This document shows positions 1 to 13,233 of a stretch of 64,000 bases of DNA, in pieces. The stretch covers positions 7,058,281-7,122,280 of the forward strand of contig NC_054559.1 in NCBI RefSeq assembly GCF_017654505.1, in the 5' to 3' direction. The notes under the pieces are model-generated. The model saw nothing but the letters and a program-made list of their open reading frames with translations, did not search any database and was not told the DNA's origin. Origin of the DNA: Polyodon spathula. Its lineage: Eukaryota; Chordata; Actinopteri; Acipenseriformes; Polyodontidae. The first letter of the stretch is position 1, and each line of letters begins with the position of its first letter. The position numbers were made by a program, and so were the translations under genes.

Positions 1-581
<581 letters not shown>

Positions 582-585
<4 letters not shown>

Positions 586-2101
586 ACATAAGAAAGTTTA
601 CAAACGATAGGAGGCCATTCGGCCCATCTTGCTCGTTTGGTTGTTAGTAGCTTATTGATCCCACAATCTCATCAAGCAGCTTCTTGAAGGATCCCAGGGT
701 GTCAGCTTCAACAACATTACTGGGGAGTTGATTCCAGACCCTCACAATTCTCTGTGTAAAAAAGTGCCTCCTATTTTCTGTTCTGAATGCCCCTTTGTCT
801 AATCTCCATTTGTGACCCCTGGTCCTTGTTTCTTTTTTCAGGCTGAAAAAGTCCCTTGGGTCGACACTGTCAATACCTTTTAGAATTTTGAATGCTTGAA
901 TTAGGTCGCCACGTAATCTTCTTTGTTCAAGACTGAACAGATTCAGTTCTTTTAGCCTGTCTGCATATGACATGCCTTTTAAGCCCGGAATAATTCTGGT
1001 CACTCTTCTTTGCACTCTTTCTAGAGCAGCAATATCTTTTTTATAGCAAGGTGACCAGAACTGCACACAATATTCAAGATGAGGTCTTACTAGTGCATTG
1101 TACAGTTTTAACATTACTTCCCTTGATTTAAATTCAACACTTTTCACAATGTATCCGAGCATCTTGTTAGCCTTTTTTATAGCTTCCCCACATTGTCTAT
1201 ATGAAGACATTTCTGAGTCAACAAAAACTCCTAGGTCTTTTTCATAGATTCCTTCTCCAATTTCAGTATCTCCCATATGATATTTATAATGTACATTTTT
1301 ATTTCCTGCGTGCAGTACCTTACACTTTTCTCTATTAAATGTCATTTGCCATGTGTCTGCCCAGTTCTGAATCTTGTCTAGATCATTTTGAATGACCTTT
1401 GCTGCTGCAACAAAGTTTGCCACTCCTCCTACTTTTGTGTCGTCTGCAAATTTAACAAGTTTGCTTACTATACCAGAATCTAAATCATTAATGTGAGAAT
1501 CATAATTTGAGAATTAATCTTTTGTGCGGGACTTTGTCAAAAGCTTTCTGGAAATCTAAATAAACCATGTCATATGCTTTGCAATTATCCATTATCGATG
1601 TTGCATCCTCAAAAAAATCAAGCAAGTTAGTTAGACACGATCTCCCTTTCCTAAAACCATGTCGACTGTCTCCCAGGACCCTGTTACCATATAGGTAATT
1701 TTCCATTTTGGATCTTATTACAGTTTCCATAAGTTTGCATATAATAGAAGTCAGGCTTACTGGTCTGTAGTTACCTGGTTCAGTTTTGTTTCCCTTTTTG
1801 TGGATCGGTATTACGTTTGCAATTTTCCAGTCTGTCGGTACCACCCCTATGTCAAGAGACTGCTGCATGCTCTTGGTTAGCAGTTTGTAAATTACTTCTT
1901 TAATTTCTTTTGAGTACTACTGGGAGGATCTCATCCGGCCCAGGGGATTTGTTTATTTTAAGAGCTCCTAGTCCGTTTAACACTTCTGCCTCAGTTATGC
2001 TAAAGTTATTTAAAACTGGATAGGAACTGGATGACATGTGGATCATGTTGTCAGTATCTTCCTTTGTAAAAACTTGTGAAAAGTAATCATTTAATATATT
2101 T
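582..2101 (-). mobile_element. Truncated CR1/L2/Rex1-type LINE
   Basis: Non-LTR retrotransposon lying on the minus strand, with its 3' end at about 582. Reverse-transcriptase residues are at 1868-1500: PGNYRPVSLTS, then RHGFRKGRSC, then YLDFQKAFDKVPH. The FADDTK active-site block follows at about 1450, and the C-terminal tail at 1423-644 contains HLEYCVQFWSP, LERVQRR, RLRGDLIQAFKIL and WNQLPSNVV. About 50 residues between the AFDKVPH block and the FADD block are missing, and the frame changes there. The 5' half, including the endonuclease, is absent. The terminal block near 590-650 carries the highly recognisable gaggccattcggcccatct-type sequence. Confidence 0.9.
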
Positions 2102-2148
2102 GCTCACATAGAGCACCACACAGGGAGTGCACAGGCATACATAGTCAC
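2102..2148. repeat. Detached unit of the 178-585 minisatellite
   Basis: The sequence gagcaccacacagggag with its flanks matches the minisatellite unit at 178-585. It sits directly beyond the LINE, which indicates that the LINE inserted into the array. Confidence 0.75.
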
Positions 2149-2149
2149 A

Positions 2150-3594
2150 TATTTCCTGTTGTTTATTATATTGACAATATTGTAAGAAGGCATGTTTATA
2201 GCTGAAAAGGTCCACTGTGCTATTCTGTTTTAAGCATTTTATCTCAGTCTGAATCCGCGGGGAAAAAACAAAACTGTGGACATTTTAAGTAGATATCTGC
2301 CAAGTGTTCTGCGAAGCATCTTACGTGTTTAGTATTTGTATTAATAATGGCTTACAAAAATGTAAATCAAGTAAACAATCACTTCAAACCATTTATGTGT
2401 GAAGTACTTCCAATTAAATGTATCAAGCACTTTGTCAGTAAAACCTTCAGAAACAGTCAAGCAAAAATATCTCATCACATCGGAAGATATTTCTTATTGG
2501 GCCACATAACTACAGTCTTTAATTAACTTTTTGAAGGCAACAAAACATCTATTACTTTAACAAGACTAGAACCAAACAACTAAGTTATATATTATCATGA
2601 TAATAATTATGATGACAATGCAGCTGCACAATATAGCAAATCTGTGGAAGACTGAATTCGGTAGGAGTCTGAAAATTCCGTGATTTCCACGATAACTCCA
2701 TCATCCTCAGGTTTGGACTGCCTCTACTCATAACCCTTATATAATTTTACTACGGTAATGTGCAGGTTTCCCATGCTTTTCTCATGGTTATACTATGCAT
2801 TTACTGTGGCTTGCTGTTTTTTAATATGCTTTCCCATACCTCTTTGTACTTTACAATGGAGAAAACATGAAATGTTACGAGTAGATTGCAAAACATGACG
2901 TGCACGTGTGACGATACAAACAACCCTAATTTTTTGTTTTTTAATATGCTTTCCCATACCTCTTTGTACTTTACAATGCTCATCTAAACGTTCACTACAC
3001 TATTGCACACTGCTATGTTTTTAAAGTTTTATAAGGGTTGAAAACATTTGTTTTATACACGGACTGGCTGAACAATGAGATTCCCTGAGTCTGCAGTACA
3101 TAGAATAAGACTGACAAAGTCAATCTTATCTAATCCTTTTCAACCACTTCTTAAAGTATTTTCTTTTGTTAAGCGCCCTGAGACAAATGCTTTTAAGGGC
3201 GCTATATAAAATAAAGTTTATTATTATTATTATTAAAGTAAAACATTAGTTTGAAAAATGACCAGCTGTAACTGTCTTACTCTCTGAAACTGCGAAAATA
3301 AATATTGCCTGTAAATTCCCTTTATTTAAAAGCAATTGAACCCCCCCCCCCCCCCCCAGCATTCACATGAGGGCTGTGTTGCGAGAGATGCACTCAATTC
3401 ACTTTATTTAAAAAACAAATCTCTCAGCAGGGTGCATTATGCCTACATTTCCTTTTTGCTAGCAGCTTTAATAAATATTGCATCAAAAGAAAGGCTAAAG
3501 TATATTTAGAAGCCCTAATGGGAAAAATAGATCTGACTTTTAATGAATGCAGCTGGGTAATGCAAATGTTGTACACAGCGGATAGCGTCCTTCT
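2150..3594. other. AT-rich intron DNA with small repeats
   Basis: No gene is visible. A 41-bp exact direct repeat containing aatatgctttcccatacctc occurs at about 2819-2859 and 2939-2979. Around 3170-3237 the pattern gcgccctgagacaaatg, ggcgctatataaaataaag and (tta)n looks like the 3' tail of an L2-type LINE or its SINE. A run of about 18 C follows at 3340-3358. Confidence 0.6.
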
Positions 3595-4352
3595 TGTGAC
3601 AGGGTACTCATGTCACGTGTGTGGGTAACCGCTCATATGCAGGACAGAGAGACATGGAAGTTGAGTTGAAACGCCGGCACAGATGCGCAGGCTTTATTAA
3701 CACACACAAAAAGTATACCAGCAATGGTAGCACACAGAGGACATATACAGGAGACTGTACAAAAGGCAAAATAAAACACAGTACAAAAACTACAAATAAA
3801 AGTTGCAACAGAGGGCGAGCGCTAGCCTTACTGAACGAGGCGTCCTGCTCCAGGAACCTGCTACACTACGTAACCCTCGCTATACATTACTTGGGATGAA
3901 TATCCCCTAAACTAACCTACTGATGAGCCGGTATTCTTACGACGACTGCTGCTTCTTCAAAAAGCCTTGCCTGGGTACTGCCTTCAAGCACCATGTTGCA
4001 GTTTCAGGGTTGCGTAGCTGTAATTCCTGCAGAGTGGACGCTTTCCTCCTAAGTGTATGCAACGCCCCTCTGTGTAGCTTGCAGTGCAGTCGCCCAGAAC
4101 AATCCCCACCGGATGTTTTTATGTTGACAGACACTCAGTCGAGACCCGCCCACCTGCTGGTCGAGACAATCACTCGCTGCCCTTCCTTTCAACCAAGCCT
4201 AGTAGGCAGCAAGTCTCAATTGAGCGTCCGTCTATAAACAATCATTCAATTAAACATAACAACTCCAAAAAAGCACACACAATAAATCCATTTCCATACA
4301 GAAATAACGACAACACTAATTTCCTCACGTGCAGGGCAATCGCGCTGCTACA
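3595..4352 (-). mobile_element. Solo LTR, about 758 bp
   Basis: On the plus strand the block starts tgtgacaggg and ends gctgctaca, i.e. TGT...ACA ends. It is flanked by cttct (3590-3594) and ctcct (4353-4357), a probable 5-bp target duplication with one change. On the minus strand it contains an AATAAA-type signal (near 3690, reverse of tttatta) within a T-rich stretch. No gag or pol lies beside it, so it is most simply the product of LTR-LTR recombination. Confidence 0.65.
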
Positions 4353-4364
4353 CTCCTATGGACC

Positions 4365-5225
4365 CAAATCCTGAATACTGTATACAAAAGCTGCTTTCTG
4401 AGCCAGTGACAGTCACGGTCCGCACCTGAGGGCACAAAAATACTGCACTCACAGATATCAGCGTCATTTTTCCTTCAAGCCTGCTGCAATCATGGACACA
4501 GTGACCTTGAAGTTTAATGGTTACATTTCTAATTTCAGGGAACCAGAATAATGACAATAACTCAACATTCCCTTTCAAGTACAAAACGTAACCATTACCG
4601 TATGGGTGAGTGTACCAAAGCCGTTGCAGGGGCAATATTGCAGAACAACTGGAATGCTACAAGGCTAAGCAAAGAGGCTGCCCTGTGCTATATCATAGGG
4701 AACCCCAGTAACAAGTAGCTTGGGTGAAAAAATTGAGGGAGAAACTCGCCTTTATGCCTGTAAAGGTGGACTAGGAAGCCACCCTTAACACTCTATTCGA
4801 AAACCAGGGTTTTGAGGATCCACGACATTCCGCCTGTTGAACCTAGTTACCATGCTCCTGGTGGAATGGGCAGTGAGCTTTTCTTAGGGGGATATGCAAG
4901 CTGGCCAGCTCACAGGCAGTCCTGACTGTGTCTGCTATTCATTTGGACAGCCGCTGCTTTGACAGGGCTTGACCAAAGTTCTTCACCCCATAGCAGACAA
5001 AAAATAGTTCGGACTACCTCATCCTGTCAGCATAGTGTTGGTACAGGTGCAGTCCAGGATAGCGCCAGGACTGTTGCAGTAACCTCGGCCTCGGTTCGGT
5101 ATAGGTCCACCGGGTGGCAAGTACCACATACGAGACTGAAGAAAGCCTGCCTGTTAGCAAGTACTAACAGCATTCGCAATGGTGACGCTAAAAGCTGTCA
5201 CCAAAACCAATGTAAAATAATCCAT
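4365..5225 (-). mobile_element. Internally deleted DIRS-like copy
   Basis: It shares several blocks with the larger DIRS relics in this window. The block tccttcaagcctgctgcaat near 4475 matches 9865. Near 4700-4820, gggaaccccagtaacaagtagc and aaaccagggttttga match 34790-34910. The block gacagggcttgaccaaag near 4960 matches the tyrosine-recombinase end at 11405. The block ccaaaaccaatgt near 5200 matches 15605. The gag, RT and RNase H regions are absent, so it is a deletion derivative keeping terminal and recombinase-end segments. Confidence 0.65.
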
Positions 5226-6929
5226 TGTAAGAATCAAGCAATCTGCTTATAAGGATTATTTCAGGGCAAACTGACTACATGTGATAAGGTACTTGATCAA
5301 GTGCAATGACGTGTACAGCCAATAAAGCTGTTTTTGAATTTGAATTTGATCACATCTCGCGTGATTAGGTAAGCAGCATGGATAGTGCAATGATGCAGGA
5401 AACACTGCATTGTTTGTAATCAAACGTGACTGCGCCATTGCATTGTGCAGGTATGTTTTTTTGTGTTCTCTGTACGTGAAAATGTACAGAATGCACACTC
5501 ATTGAATATATTGCGATTGAGTTTTATCTTTTAAATAAATGTTTAGCTTATGCTATATTCTTTGATGTCTGATATATGGGTTTAAAAATAAGAACCGTTC
5601 CAATTATTGCATCTAATTGTAAAATGCTGACACCTCAGCACAGCGTTGATACAGGTTCCCGTCACCTCTCTACATTATTCACACCTGTTGTTCCACACCG
5701 GGCATGCTATATGCAAACTGTTCATTATTTATCTCTCAAGGGTTTCTTATGGTTATTGTATTATTTGCTTATTTGTATGGGTTATACACATGTGTACCTA
5801 GCTCCATATATTAATAGGAAAAAAACAGTTAAATATTGCACGTGAAGTATGGAACCGTGCTCTCCCTGCCCAAGAAGTGAGCGCTCTGCGCTCCCTGCCG
5901 ACCCTGCAGCACTACATCCCTGTTAAGGACACAATTCTTTGTCTCCTTTCTTTGGTTTCCCCAGCGGCAACTGAAAGCACTTTCGAAGCAGTGGAACAAG
6001 AGAATCGACATTATACTTATTAACTTACCCAGGTAGAAACTTTTGTTGACCTGAATGTTAGTGGTTGCTTTTGTATGACTTTCTCAGTGGGTTTAGTTCA
6101 TTTCCACGGCTACCAGTCGTGTCCCCTTAGTTTGACTCCTCACTGAACCTGCTTTGTATTCTGAAGAGAAGCCTCTGCAGGTTTATTCCAGTCATGCTTA
6201 GATGCATCAATGTAATTAGTGTTATTATAACACTATGTTTATCGAATCTGTCTGGTAGGAGTGTGCTGATACTTGTACTCGTAATAGCCTTTAATAAGTA
6301 TTTATTGGCAGATATTAAATAAATAAAAGGAAAATATCATTCCAATTGGCTTTTAAAGTGTGGAAATGAATTGCCATTGATTGGCACTCAATTGTGAAGG
6401 TGAGAGAAAGACAGCCTATCAACACATTAATGTAGGTGTTTATTGAATATCTTCCAATACATACTTCTTAATAGGCAATTGCATGTACAAGTACATGTTT
6501 CTGTACATCCCTACCGTCCAGTCTGCATTGTGCTTGTTCAGTCAGACACCTGACACAATCTGATTGCTTTGGATTGTTACAGTGACATCACTGAGGGGCC
6601 AGGGGACCATAATGGTAACCCAATACTTGGGACTGCAAGACAAATTAGAAGTTTTAGGAACTTTTCAAAACAGTTCAAAGGACTGTCATATGAATCAATG
6701 AAACACTCAGAACCAGTGGGAACAACGGCACATTCTTAAAAAGATATGGGGGAAGTAAAGCATGCCATTGAAGCTACTTGTTCTTTAACACTGTCATTGT
6801 ATTGCTTTTTGTAATTCATAAAAAATACAATGTATAACATACATTTGTTTTGAAGCGATACTTTTTCTTTATTTCACTTGCTTTTTGGGCTTTCCTTGCC
6901 TTAAAAAGGACATTGAGCAACAAAATATA
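5226..6929. other. Intron DNA without recognised genes
   Basis: No coding signature is seen. The stretch aataaagctgtttttgaatt plus a repeated gaattt near 5320-5348 resembles the 3' tail of a fish LINE. The rest is AT-rich and unclassified. Confidence 0.5.
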
Positions 6930-7855
6930 TACACTGAACAAAAACATAAACGCAACATGTAAAGTGTTGGTCCCATGTTTCATGAGCTGAAATAAAAGAT
7001 GCCAGAAATTTTCCATATGCACTAAAAGCTTATTTCTCTCAAATTTTGTGCCCAAATTTCTTTACATCCCTGTTAGTTAGCATATCTCCATTGCCAAGAT
7101 AATCCATCCACCTGACAGGTGTGGCATATCAAGAAGCTGATTAAACAGCATGATCATTACACAGGTGCACCTTGTGCTGGGGACAATAAAAGGCCACACT
7201 GGGTTTATGGTATGGGCAGGCATAAGCTACGGACAATGTACACAATTGCATTTTATCAATGGCAATTTGAATGCACAGAGATACTGTGACGAGATCCTGA
7301 GGCCCATTGTCGTGCCATTCATCCACCGCCATCACCTCATGTTTCAGCATGATAATGCACGGCCCCATGTCGCAAGGATCTATACACAATTCCTGGAAGC
7401 TGAAACTGTCCCAGTTCTTCCATGGCCTGCATACTCACCAGACATGTCACCCGTTAAGCATGTTTGGGATGCTCTAGATCGACGTGTACGACTGCGTGTT
7501 TCAGTTCCCGCCAATATCCAGCAACTTCGCACAGCTATTGAAGAGGAGTGGGACAACATTCCACAGGCCACAATCAACAGCCTGATCAACTCTATGCAAA
7601 GGAGATGTGTCGCGCTGCATGAGGCAAATGGTGGTCACACCAGATACTGACTGGTTTTCTGATCCAGCCCCTACCTTTTTTTTCTTTTTTTTTTTTTTTA
7701 AGGTATCAGTGACATATCTGTATTCCCAGTCATTTGAAATCCACAGATTAGGGCCTAATTAATTTATTTAAATTGACTGATTTCCTTATATGAACTATAA
7801 CTCAGTAAAATCTTTGAAATTGTTGTATGTTATGTTTATATTTTTGTTCAGTGTA
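6930..7855 (+). mobile_element. Internally deleted Tc1-like transposon
   Basis: The element starts tacactgaacaaaaacataa and ends with the inverse, ttttgttcagtgta, with TA dinucleotides outside as expected for Tc1/mariner. The left arm, to about 7195, keeps the long inverted-repeat and subterminal region typical of a Tc1 family common in fish. At about 7196-7202 the sequence jumps from the 5' untranslated part (ggacaataaaaggccacact) straight into the last half of the transposase. This removes the DNA-binding domain and the first catalytic Asp. Confidence 0.92.
7202..7650 (+). pseudogene. Tc1 transposase fragment, catalytic Glu replaced
   Basis: It encodes the C-terminal half of a Tc1 DDE transposase: VWAGISYGQ, the second catalytic Asp in QHDNARPHVA, and the third block, which reads SPVKHVWDALDRRV. 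In intact Tc1 enzymes this last block is SP[IV]EHVWD, so the codon at 7456-7458 (AAG) puts Lys where the catalytic Glu belongs. The frame then stays open to the normal end, GGHTRY. With the N terminus deleted and the triad broken it cannot encode an active enzyme. An upstream start at 7150 in the same frame is only leader sequence. Confidence 0.92.
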
Positions 7856-8110
7856 TATTTTTACACATCCCAGACATTTTTACATTTGCTCTTATATTTT
7901 TTACGTGTTTTTTTGGTTTTTAAATGAACTGATTGCATTTTGCCTGTGTAGTATTGCTTTATTCTTTTGCTTCCTAGACCTGAGAAATCATGTGATAAAG
8001 TAACTTTCAACTTCTGGTAACGTATATTAAGCAAAGGAGATGGTGGGCTAGTGGGCTCGACAACTGAATTGTGAGTAAAAAAAAACCCAAAAAACATTTG
8101 CATAACTCAC

Positions 8111-8319
8111 CAGCAGTTTCCCAGAAGCCCCTGCATGATGTCAGAGGGGCGGGGCGTGCAGAACACTGACCATTTCAACCCGCGGCCCTTGAAGTTACTG
8201 CAGTTGATCTCGTGGGGGCGGAGCCATTTCTTGACACGCTGCTGCACACTGTCTCCCTCGGGAAACCCCACTGAGCGCGGGCCAGGGGGGAAACTATCAT
8301 CAACGAAGTTCACAGCATT
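8111..8319 (-). CDS. capn15: Calpain-15 exon with the catalytic cysteine
   Basis: This 209-nt exon encodes 69 complete residues plus two bases of a Trp codon. It begins [14 protein letters not shown], the start of the calpain protease domain (protease core 1), and ends QGLLGNCW. The Cys in that last motif is the calpain nucleophile. The acceptor is CCTGTTCCCAG immediately before A8319, and the donor is GTGAGT at 8110-8105. It is entered in phase 0 from the zinc-finger exon, which ends CRE, and left in phase 2, matching the exon at 154. Sequence similarity to CAPN15 is high and no disabling change is visible. Introns on both sides (about 9.1 and 8.0 kb) are loaded with mobile elements, yet the splice signals are intact. 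Confidence 0.95.
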
Positions 8320-8394
8320 CTGGGAACAGGCGACAAGAGCTAATAAGAACACTGCATTTACACATTGACCAATTAGAAGATGTAAAGAAACAGT

Positions 8395-8560
8395 CCCCAA
8401 CTCTCCATCAATCTGGTCCCCTCTATACTGTAACAGAGCCCCTGACTTTCCCTCAAGCTGTACCCATCTATACTGTAACAGAGCCCCTGACTCTCCCTCA
8501 ATCAGTACCACTCCAACTCTTCTTCAAGCTGCGCCCCTCTATACCTCACTGTAATACAGC
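8395..8560. repeat. Short tandem repeat, about 54-bp unit, 2-3 copies
   Basis: The phrase tatactgtaacagagcccct recurs at about 8425 and 8470, with surrounding ctctccctcaa blocks. It lies just inside the intron beside the exon at 8319. Confidence 0.6.
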
Positions 8561-9690
8561 CAGCTCTCCTTCTATAACCCTCGCCCCCTTTAATGAAAAC
8601 TGTCCCCCGAGTTGGCATCACTGAACCACAGACTGGAATGGATGCTGTTCATTAACTACAATCATTCCCGAGCCTGGAGGCATGGTGAGTATTGTTTATT
8701 TATAAGGAACTATATAGAAAACAGTAAATATCTTGGGATCCCTGAATAGTCTCCTCTTTAAAAAATATGCATATTTTAATATTTTAACATATTTTAATGA
8801 TTAAGCCATCTCACAACTGAAGGGATGGACAACTGTTCTCAATTTAACCACAAAATATGTTTCTACAATGATGACTGCCATGAATGATCCCACATTGAAG
8901 TTTGTACAGTCTAGGCAGCCACCATTGCAGAAACATGTTTCGAGGTAAGATGAAAAGTGACTGTCTCACACAGTTATTATGCACATAGTGAATTGATAAG
9001 AATTGATTCTGCACTGGGAGTGAATTGATAACAATTGAGGTACCCCTGCACCTGTGGTGTGGATTTTTTCATATTAGGGGTGGGCTGGTACAAATTTCCA
9101 TGGTATGACAACCGTCAAAAATATATATTGTGGTAAGCTTACTATCACAGTATAAATCATGCAAGTTATAAAATGAACACTTGCTAAAAATGGAGAAATA
9201 CTGCAAACTACTTTGAAAATGTTAGTCATTCCCAAATATTGTGGCATTTTTTTTTTTTTTTTTTTTTTTTTTAGAAATCACACTTCCTTTCACGTTATCT
9301 TTTGGCTATTTTATATTTGAAAATCTGAAAAAACCTGAAAAATATCATTGTAATTTTAACACTGTTTCTTGTCAATCGGAATTTGAAAGCTTAAAACAAA
9401 CATTTTACGAATACAGATTATTATTTAAGAGAAGAGAACCATTAGTAGAATACAGCAATCAGTTCATACTAAATGTAAATAAGCTGACTGCATTGCATTT
9501 AGTCGAGTAATGAATAAGACAATATTACTGTAGCTTTTATCAGGGAACATGAACAGAGCATTAACCATTGCAACTGTAATTAAAATATTTGCGGTGCACC
9601 AAACAGGAACAATGTCAATATCGTAACACACCTAACATGTGGTAAACCACAAAACTGGTACATGAACTCATCTATTCATCAATACCAATA
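8561..9690. other. Intron DNA with a MITE-like end and poly-T
   Basis: No gene is visible. Near 9076-9150 aggggtgggctggtacaaat with ccatggtatgacaaccgtc resembles a hAT-type MITE terminus. A run of about 24 T is at 9247-9272. The short plus-strand frame at 9241-9510 is not supported by any recognised domain. Confidence 0.45.
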
Positions 9691-11333
9691 TATTTACATA
9701 ACCCTGGTTCCCTGAAATAGCAATGTAACCATTATGTATGCATGTTTATCTCGTAAAGACCCTGAAACCTGAATAGATGTATCAAAGCTGCTTGTCAGAG
9801 TCTGACAGTCATGCCTGCCCACGAGGCATTAAAAGCACTGCATGCACAGAACTCTGCATCCTTTTTCCTTCAAGCCTGCTACAATCATGGACACAGTGAA
9901 CATGAAGGTTAATGTAGGGTTCATACAGTTTTTCTGATACAAATTTCAAGGACTTTTCAACGACCATTTTGACAGTTTTGAAAGACTTAATATAAGGAGT
10001 TTGACATTGTTTTCAATGTTGATAACTAATAACCATCTGTAAAAATAATGGTTTTGCCTTTTTTATTGAACTGTATAATAATAAAAATGTAAATGATACT
10101 CGCTTTGAATGTAGATAAGTTCTGGACCAAAAACATTTCTAATTCAATAACACTTAGTCAGTTTTGGTAACTATACCTGTTTCATTCTAAAAGCAGTACA
10201 ACAATTCAGTGTTTTAATCAATGTCAGAAGCAAATGTTCAAGAATTTTATGTCTCAATCATAGGCTTCTAACTTTGTTAAAAAGTGGGCGGCAAATGGAA
10301 GGACTAACTGTGAAGAGACAAATGAGAGGAAAATGCACTGATTTATTACATTTTTTTTTTCAATTAAGAAGCTCTAAGAAACCAAGCAAACTGAGTAATT
10401 GCAAACCTACAAACTTGACAGGTGTTTCAGCATAAAAATGTTCAATGTGTACTTACTGATTAAAATGACTTACAACGATAATGTAACTGCTGCTAGTTAT
10501 CTCCGGCTAGTTTTAAAATATTTATATTTTTTATATTAACGACAGAGAAAGTCATATAAGCAAAAATATTTTAAATTAGCTTACGACTTCAGGTGCCTTT
10601 AAAGTACGTTGACACTGGCTTAAGGTTGGCAAGTGTCTGGTTTTGAACAGGGCACCCAGTTTTAAGGGAATTTGTAGCTTGTACGATCAGAACCACCGAC
10701 AGGATATCAAAAGTCCGCTCCTCGCGAATCTTGCTTACTCACATTTCATTGCCGTTTGGTTATTTCCATCTCAATGAGCCGGTCCACTGTGCAAATGTTT
10801 ATTTATTTGTTATTATCATCATCAGTCTGTTAAGTTTGAGAACTACACTGAAATGTATTCTGCGTTATTCTGCGGGATCCGACTACAGCGCATCTACTAT
10901 CTAAAGAAAATCACACACAGCACTCCCCTCCGGATTGCTTAGCTTGCATTCTTGCATTCTCTGGTTTTGTGATCAGCACAAGCCCGACCATGACCCCACC
11001 CCCCAAGTAACTTAAGTATTTTTTATTACATATTTTGCTTAGAGATGCATGTATAAAAAAAGCGTTATTCTATGACCCGAAGGATCTTACAAAATATTGA
11101 TGTTTGGGCAGATTACAAGACATTGTTTCACCTGAGTGATTGCAATGACATAATACACATTTATTCTCATGGTCTTTATAAGCATTCATGGACACTACTC
11201 TTGATTTACTTTCTCAAAATAAATATTTATAAATAAATGAACAGTTTTTCATTCCAATATTATCTGTAATAGGGAAAAAAACCAAACGTATCTGATACAT
11301 TTAGTTCATGAAATAGTATCTGCTTATATCCAC

Positions 11334-12540
11334 TCATTTGTTGGTATTTAAAAATGTTGTCAAAAAAATGTTGTCTGCTATCCATTTGGACAGCCTCTGT
11401 TTAGGCAGGGCTTGACCATGGGACTTCGCCCCATAGCAGACAAAAAAAATACTTTTCTTCCTGTCAACATAGTACGCTACAGGGCACAGCGTATGGAGCT
11501 GCTGGTTTCTGTCAGACTGGAAAGGAGGTGGATGGAAAGCCTCCAATTCCACTGCTTGACATGAAATGCTGAGATAGTCTTCGGCAAAAAAGCAGAACTG
11601 GAATGGAGTGTAACCTTTGTCCTGGCTTCTGCAAAAATTAAGCAGGTTCTCACAATTGAGAATGCCTGCATCCCGCTCACCCATTTAGCAGAAAGACGAT
11701 TTGAGTGATAAAAATGTCACCTCAGCTGAATGCAGGGGTTCAAATGGAGGCTTCATGAGTGTATGAAGCACCAAGTTAAGCCTCCAGTGAGGACCAATAT
11801 CTTTCATAGGCAGCCGAAGCCGCCAAGCTCCTTTTAAAAATTGTTCTACCAAGAAGTGCGCTCCTGGGGAGACCTAATCAACCTTGTCATGGCAACTTGA
11901 AATAGATGCCATATATCTTTAACATAGAGGGGGATTTCCCTTTGTTGGAAAACATGGATCGAGAATTGATTAGCAGTTTGCTACGCATGTGGACTGGCAG
12001 AGCTATACTGGTGTTCTTTTCTGAAAGGAGATTAATATTGCAGATAGCAGACTGTTTGGTTCAAACTGCATGTACTGCTAACCATTGATAGAGACGTTGC
12101 GTCTACAGGCTTCTTGCCCAACATTGACTGCAAGCTAACAAGATAACAATGCTGTGGACTACAATGAGCACAGGCTCTAAAGACTTCAGAGAGATCGAAA
12201 GAGATAATGCCACTGAGATCAAAGGGGTCCCAAGAAGACAACAAAAGGCAGATTTATGGACCTTTTGTCTCCAGGAGTGTGAAGAATGCACTGAGTTCAG
12301 AGGTTGTCACACTAGACTGAAAACCAGATCATTCTGTGCCAATATGGGGCTACTAGGAGCACCTTGGCCAAGTCCTGCCCAATTTTCTCCAGACCCAGCA
12401 GGAGCAGGGAGATTGGTTGGAAGGCATAACAATTGTCTCGGCCAAGGTATCTATTGCCATTGGGTCCTTGCCTCCTATTATGGAGAACCAGATGGGACAG
12501 TGGGTTGATTAATGGGAGGCAAATAGGTCTATCTCTGCTC
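11334..12540 (-). pseudogene. DIRS linker and tyrosine-recombinase relic
   Basis: The 12540-12312 segment has CYAFQPISLLLLGLEKI then VLLVAPYWHRMIWFS, a block conserved between RNase H and recombinase in DIRS elements. Further down, 11684-11334 has CPVAYYVDRKKSIFFVCYG and LPKQRLSKWIADNIFL, the C-terminal part of a lambda-integrase-like tyrosine recombinase. The region between is broken by stops. It supports assignment to DIRS rather than LTR elements, which use a DDE integrase. Confidence 0.75.
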
Positions 12541-12719
12541 TCCAGAACCTCTCCAAAATTTGGCTTACAACCTCGTGGTGAAGCCTCCATTGAGCTGCTG
12601 GGGACCCTGAGAGGAGGTCCACCACCTAGTTTGACACCCCAGGCAGATGAATTGCCCACAGTGAGAGGAGGTTCTAATACGCCCACAGGAAAAGCTTGCA
12701 GGCCAAATGATTAAGACTG

Positions 12720-13230
12720 GGCGACAGCAGGCTGCCCTGGTGGTTGATGTAAGCCACCACTGTTGTGTTATCTGTATAGACAAGCACATGTCATCCTTGA
12801 ACCTCCTGCAAAAAATTCTGCATGGACAGATAAACTGCCTGCAGCTCCAAAACACTGATGTGGAGACCCTGCCAAGGGGGGGTTCCACACACTTTGTACA
12901 CCCCGGCCATTCCACACAGCGCCCAACCCAGGCTGGACGAGTCTGTGATGCCAACCTCCCTTCTGGTAACACTGGCTAGCTCTATGCCTAGGCGTATATG
13001 GCCTGGCTGTTTCCACCAAGACAGTGCCCTTAGACAGAGGTTGGACATTGTCGATATGCAGCCACTGTTCAACGTGGGTTGGAAGACTTTGCTGTTGAAC
13101 CAGGCCTGCAGAGGACACACGTGTGAGAGACCTTATGGAAGGGTCTGGGAAGCTGCTGCCATCAGGCCCAGAAATTTCTGGAATGTTACTACGGTGAGCA
13201 CTCTGTTGAGCTGAAAGAGCTCCAAACAGG
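12720..13230 (-). pseudogene. DIRS RNase H relic
   Basis: Minus-strand frames at 13120-12768 and 12972-12565 contain VLVETARPYTPR, a GLGAVWNGRGVQSVWNPP segment and HINV/HISVLELQAVYLSMQNFL. These correspond to the DIRS RNase H core: TDAS-GWGA, GVW, and VLELQAV with its active-site Glu. The first active-site region is degenerate and the frame changes at least once. Confidence 0.8.
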
Positions 13231-13233
13231 CAG

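Noticed and set aside
12149..12979. Plus-strand frames in the DIRS region
   Set aside because: The real homology (RNase H and the linker block) is on the minus strand.
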